NCBI RefSeq assembly: GCF_000814475.1
Contig: NZ_JSVC01000019.1
Location: 1-64,000, forward strand
DNA: 64,000 nucleotides
Source of the DNA: Flavihumibacter solisilvae
GTDB taxonomy: Bacteria > Bacteroidota > Bacteroidia > Chitinophagales > Chitinophagaceae
Direction of reading: 5' to 3'
Below the pieces are notes generated by a model. The model saw only the letters and a program-made list of their open reading frames with translations, was not told the origin of the DNA and made no database searches. The first letter of the stretch is position 1. Each line of letters starts with the position of its first letter. Positions 60,656-64,000 of the stretch are shown here, in pieces. Position numbers and translations under genes: made by a program.

Positions 60656-62370
60656 TTTCCACCCGGGACAATCCCGGTTTGCACAGGTACCTTTATGAAG
60701 CTTTCACTTGACCAGTGGATCTGCATTGGCACACCTGCATCGAGGACACTTTCATCATTTACGTCTTTTCCGCTACCGTAATTAACCACCTCAAATGGAT
60801 GCTTGTTCACGTTGAGCACAATGACAAGCCTGCTGCCCTTACTGAATTTCCGGCTGGTGATCCGCGTATTGCTGATTGGTATATTTACTTCCTTACCTGG
60901 AACAAGCAATTGTCTCCTGCTGTTTTGTCCCGCATAACTCGCCCTCCCAAGGTAACGGGTGAGATAGAAATACCGGCCATCCGGCATCTGCTCGTAGAAG
61001 GCGATGGAAATATCCATATCCTTTTTGTTCACCATTACTTTCAACCGGCCGGAAAAAGCACCGTTGAGCAATACCGGTTCCCGGAAGGCAGGTGATACAA
61101 ACACGAGACCGCCACCTGGTTCAAGTGTTTCGTTGATGATGAGTGGCGTAAAATAATTATTATGATTCACCCGGTCGCGGAAATCAACCTGCTGGTCGAA
61201 TGTAAGTGCAGGTAACGGCTTCGATTGTTCGAGGCTGTTAAAACGTCCTTCCTGCGAGCTTCCGAGATAATAAGTCAGGGTATCGTTGCTCATCGCTTCC
61301 AGTGTGGGTGCGTGTCCCCATTGGTTCGCTCCCATGATCTCGTAGTTAATACGGTCTTTCAGGATGGATGGTCGCGGCGCACCCTTCAGGATATGATCGA
61401 GCCAATCAAACGCTATATCTACCATATTCAGGCGGGCGGCACTGTCAACGGCATAACCCATCAGCGTATCCGCAAACCGTCTTTGACCGCCCCAATGATC
61501 ATAGGGACCGATCACAAGGTAATGTTCAGCATGGCTGTTGAACTGGTTGTGCCGTTTATAGTATTCCAGCGCACTGATGGCGCAGCCATCATAATACCCG
61601 GTTGTGGTTAGGACTGGGATATTGATTTGTCCGTATTGAGACGGGGAAGGCGCGAATGACTGCCAGTATTGATCATATGCTGGATGACGCAACCATTGTT
61701 GAAAAATAGGATTCTTTCTTCCGGCGAGACTATCTAGCCGCCGGTATGGAATTCCCTTTTCAAACCATGTAAAAAGAAGATCCCCGTTCAGGCGCGGCAA
61801 TTTGTAAATGTTGTCGTGGGACCAGCTTAAAATATGTCCAAGCGGAATGTTGTTTTCCATTGGAAAATCGAAACCGGGCATTACCGGCACTTGTGGTACA
61901 ATCGTTTTGAGGGCCGGATGAAAACGGCTTGCTGCTGCCCATTGAACGTAGCCGGTATAACTGCCACCATACATTCCTATCTTCCCGTTACACCATTTCT
62001 GCCTGCTGATCCAGTCTATTACGTCGTAAGCATCATTCCCGTCATTTACGAATGGTATATAATCCGCCAGGTCTGAGCGGATTCCCCTGCAATAAGCAAG
62101 CACGCCAACATATCCCTTCAATGCTGCACGACGGGCTACATTGGTATCACCCGGTCCCATGTAGTAGGTGGTATAAAACAATACTGCGGGAAGTGGCTCC
62201 CTTATAGCCGGGTCCGTTACAATAATGGCTGAAACATATTTACCATTACGAAGCGGGATCCGAACCGAATCACGAACCAACAACTCGCGGTCCTGGGCAA
62301 AACATGGAAAGCTATTAATAACGGAAGCGAATAGTATTGACTGAAAAAGAAGGGAAAACAGTGACTTCAT
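60652..62370 (-). CDS. CocE/NonD-family secreted hydrolase (X-Pro dipeptidyl-peptidase type)
   Basis: 572 residues with a signal peptide (ends CFA-QDREL). Alpha/beta hydrolase with the nucleophile Ser in GMYGGSYTGYVQW, the acid Asp after YYDGCAIS and the His in GPYDHWGG, followed by the jelly-roll C-terminal domain of this family (FLPRY-like ISNTRITSRKFSKGSRL). It cleaves peptides or esters such as acyl esters; the substrate is unknown. Starts 3 nt after the EthD-like gene, so they form a pair. Confidence 0.9.
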   Translation of the reverse strand: MKSLFSLLFQSILFASVINSFPCFAQDRELLVRDSVRIPLRNGKYVSAIIVTDPAIREPLPAVLFYTTYYMGPGDTNVARRAALKGYVGVLAYCRGIRSDLADYIPFVNDGNDAYDVIDWISRQKWCNGKIGMYGGSYTGYVQWAAASRFHPALKTIVPQVPVMPGFDFPMENNIPLGHILSWSHDNIYKLPRLNGDLLFTWFEKGIPYRRLDSLAGRKNPIFQQWLRHPAYDQYWQSFAPSPSQYGQINIPVLTTTGYYDGCAISALEYYKRHNQFNSHAEHYLVIGPYDHWGGQRRFADTLMGYAVDSAARLNMVDIAFDWLDHILKGAPRPSILKDRINYEIMGANQWGHAPTLEAMSNDTLTYYLGSSQEGRFNSLEQSKPLPALTFDQQVDFRDRVNHNNYFTPLIINETLEPGGGLVFVSPAFREPVLLNGAFSGRLKVMVNKKDMDISIAFYEQMPDGRYFYLTRYLGRASYAGQNSRRQLLVPGKEVNIPISNTRITSRKFSKGSRLVIVLNVNKHPFEVVNYGSGKDVNDESVLDAGVPMQIHWSSESFIKVPVQTGIVPGGN

Positions 62371-62373
62371 GTT

Positions 62374-62712
62374 TTAAAATACTCTATCCGTATCAAATTC
62401 CACGGACAATTCTTCGACACTGCCAAAAATCATCTGCACGCCGCCGGGTGCGAACTTACTAAAATCAGTGACCATAGCCTTTCCTTCCGGCGAATCCAAT
62501 GAATGCTGCAGGGAGTGCTGATCAACGAAATAAAGTTCAGACATCCTGTAAAAGGGAGGCTTTTCGCCTGATGGATTACTTACAAAGTTGGTCAGCTCCA
62601 TTTTCAGGTATCCCTCGAGCCTTTCGGCAAGGGGTAAGTGCGTTTCGAGGAAATACTTGTCAAACGCGGCTGCATCGGCAGGCTGGCTGTACAAAAGAGT
62701 TACTTTATACAT
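62374..62712 (-). CDS. EthD-like dimeric alpha/beta-barrel protein
   Basis: 112 residues from the ATG at 62712; the frame is open to 62754. EthD family pattern: VTLLYSQPADAAAFDKYFLETHLPLAERLEGY and a C-terminal SKFAPGGVQMIFGSVEEL. Named for ether-degradation clusters but of broad, uncertain function. Unusually it has a strong Shine-Dalgarno (GGAGGG, plus-strand ccctcc at 62720-62725) 7 nt before the ATG. Paired with the CocE-type hydrolase. Confidence 0.85.
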   Translation of the reverse strand: MYKVTLLYSQPADAAAFDKYFLETHLPLAERLEGYLKMELTNFVSNPSGEKPPFYRMSELYFVDQHSLQHSLDSPEGKAMVTDFSKFAPGGVQMIFGSVEELSVEFDTDRVF

Positions 62713-62800
62713 GGCAATTCCCTCCGTTGGTGTTGTTATATAATTTACGTTCATTTATCGGAAAAATCAATAAAATTTGAGTCCACGGCTTTGTAGATTA

Positions 62801-62808
62801 TAACTTTG
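62801..62808 (+). promoter_or_regulatory. -7 box (TAACTTTG) for corA
   Basis: TAnnTTTG ending 18 nt before the corA ATG at 62827. A TTG at 62777-62779, 21 nt upstream of the box, can serve as the -33 element. Confidence 0.55.
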
Positions 62809-62826
62809 TACCAATAACTTCCAGCT

Positions 62827-63801
62827 ATGAAGGAGGTAATTAACTGTGCTGCTTATTCCAATGGCATCAGGGTACCTGATTTCGATATTAATCACCTGGA
62901 TGATCCCATTTTTGAAACGCAATTTGTATGGGTCGGACTACATGAACCGGGCGAAAAAACCCTTGAACTTTTCCAGAGACACTTCGATCTCCACGATCTT
63001 GCGGTGGAAGATGCGCACAACGCCCACCAACGGCCAAAGATCGAACGATACGGTGAAACTCTTTTCATTGTCCTCCGAACAGCCCAGGTCAATCAATTGC
63101 AGCACAAGATCGATTTTGGCGAAACGCATTTCTTTATCGGGAGCCATTTTTTACTTACAGTACGCCATGGCTCATCAATTTCCTATTCGGATGTCCGCAG
63201 CCGCTGTGAAAGCATGCCATCACAACTTCGCATAGGCCAGGGGTTTGCGCTTTATGCAGTCATGGATGCGATCGTTGACCAGTATTTCCCGGTAGTGGAA
63301 GCACTTGAAGAAGAACTGTTGTCGATCGAGGATAAAGTGTTTGCAGATAAGCCATCCCGGGAAACGACACACGATATATATGTGCTGAAAAGACAGATGC
63401 TGGAAGTGAAAAGAGCAGTCTCCCCGCTTGTCGACATTTGCAACCGGCTGATGCGATATGACAACTCATTTATTTCCGCTGATACGCAACCATATTTCCG
63501 GGACATTTATGATCATGCCCTCCGGATCAATGAGATGGTTGACCATGCGCGTGAACTGCTCAACACTGCGTTAGAAGCCAACTTCTCCCTCATTTCTATT
63601 TCGCAGAACGATATTTCCAAAAAGTTTGCGGGCTGGGCCGCCATCATCGCTGTTCCTACGATGGTAGCAGGTTTTTATGGCATGAACTTCAAATTCATGC
63701 CGGAGCTGACCTGGCAATATGGATACCCGGTTGTGGTAACCGGCACTATTGTAGCATGCCTGCTTATCTACCTTTTATTCCGGCGTTCCGGCTGGTTGTA
63801 A
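62827..63801 (+). CDS. corA: CorA magnesium/cobalt channel
   Basis: 324 residues. A cytosolic N-terminal alpha/beta domain (EPGEKTLELFQRHFDLHDLAVEDAH), a long stalk helix (IYVLKRQMLEVKRAVSPL), and two membrane helices with the signature YGMN (GMN at 285-287) between them and the basic end FRRSGWL. Forms a pentameric Mg2+ channel in the inner membrane. Its stop codon abuts that of the next convergent gene. Confidence 0.95.
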   Translation: MKEVINCAAYSNGIRVPDFDINHLDDPIFETQFVWVGLHEPGEKTLELFQRHFDLHDLAVEDAHNAHQRPKIERYGETLFIVLRTAQVNQLQHKIDFGETHFFIGSHFLLTVRHGSSISYSDVRSRCESMPSQLRIGQGFALYAVMDAIVDQYFPVVEALEEELLSIEDKVFADKPSRETTHDIYVLKRQMLEVKRAVSPLVDICNRLMRYDNSFISADTQPYFRDIYDHALRINEMVDHARELLNTALEANFSLISISQNDISKKFAGWAAIIAVPTMVAGFYGMNFKFMPELTWQYGYPVVVTGTIVACLLIYLLFRRSGWL

Positions 63802-64000
63802 TTATTTGCAATGAAATGCAGCCGGAAGTGCAAGGTGTTCATCAACCGATTTCCTGCTGATTTCGATCTGCGGTTTACTTTCCGCAACAGAAACTTCCAA
63901 TACTTTACGATTGAATGAATCAGTAAAAGGAACAAAACGCGAAGCCACATTACCCTGGAGATGCTGATTCATATCAAGCACTTTTGAACCGGAATTACAA
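63802..64000 (-). CDS. 3' end of an unidentified gene
   Basis: Only the last 65 codons are visible; the frame continues past the right edge. Read from the minus strand it includes VLDMNQHLQGNVASRFVPF and ends in HLALPAAFHCK. I do not recognise it. Its stop codon (63802-63804) directly adjoins the corA stop. Confidence 0.65.
   Translation of the reverse strand, partial: CNSGSKVLDMNQHLQGNVASRFVPFTDSFNRKVLEVSVAESKPQIEISRKSVDEHLALPAAFHCK

Overview
The window is an ordinary stretch of chromosome from a member of the Bacteroidota, most likely the Chitinophagaceae or a close relative. The evidence is: two proteins with type IX secretion (T9SS) C-terminal sorting domains, several lineage-typical families (a DUF6702-like protein, DUF2911, a stand-alone FMN glutamate-synthase domain, ImuA without a Walker A motif), almost no Shine-Dalgarno sequences, and repeated TAnnTTTG (-7) promoter boxes of the Bacteroidota housekeeping sigma factor just in front of start codons. 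I see no tRNA, rRNA, CRISPR array, prophage, insertion sequence or integron.

Layout. 1-4.1 kb: surface and secreted proteins on the minus strand (a repeat-built, tail-fibre-like protein running off the left edge, and two T9SS substrates). 4.5-6.6 kb: a tiny Ala/Asp/Ser-rich lipoprotein, then a divergent pair of an ECF sigma factor and a protein that joins an anti-sigma-like cytosolic segment, one membrane helix and a trypsin-like protease domain. 6.6-20.9 kb: housekeeping genes (nucleotidyltransferase, PLP desulfhydrase/deaminase, lipB, rluD-type, def, ruvX, ubiA-type, trmH-type, mutS, cysteine desulfurase, phosphohexomutase). 20.9-34 kb: membrane and envelope enzymes (LTA-synthase-like, PAP2, CorC-like, HupE/UreJ-like, M1 peptidase, membrane-anchored glutamate-synthase domain, esterase, aroQ, GNAT). 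34-39 kb: carA and the alpha ribosomal operon infA-rpmJ-rpsM-rpsK-rpsD-rpoA-rplQ. 39-53 kb: mixed metabolism (homogentisate dioxygenase, Tat-type aminotransferase, TolB-like propeller, TPR proteins, rpe, pdxJ, c-type cytochrome, Lrp plus EamA exporter). 53-59.2 kb: an imuA-imuB-dnaE2 mutagenic translesion cassette with a palindromic operator candidate over its promoter, followed by a methyltransferase. 59.2-64 kb: Crp/Fnr regulator, HAD hydrolase, EthD-like/CocE pair, corA, and the 3' end of an unidentified gene.

Most interesting points. The sigma factor and the anti-sigma/protease fusion overlap by 4 bp and look like a one-piece envelope stress sensor. At least five genes have their -7 box only 3-6 nt before the start codon, which implies leaderless mRNAs. 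Four convergent gene pairs have interlocked stop codons. A hairpin with a U tract sits inside the ribosomal operon before rpsD (S4). The imu cassette carries two similar palindromes placed as a repressor site would be. Where the longest open frame begins with GTG or TTG or runs into a promoter or a neighbouring gene, the start given here is the one chosen on that evidence.
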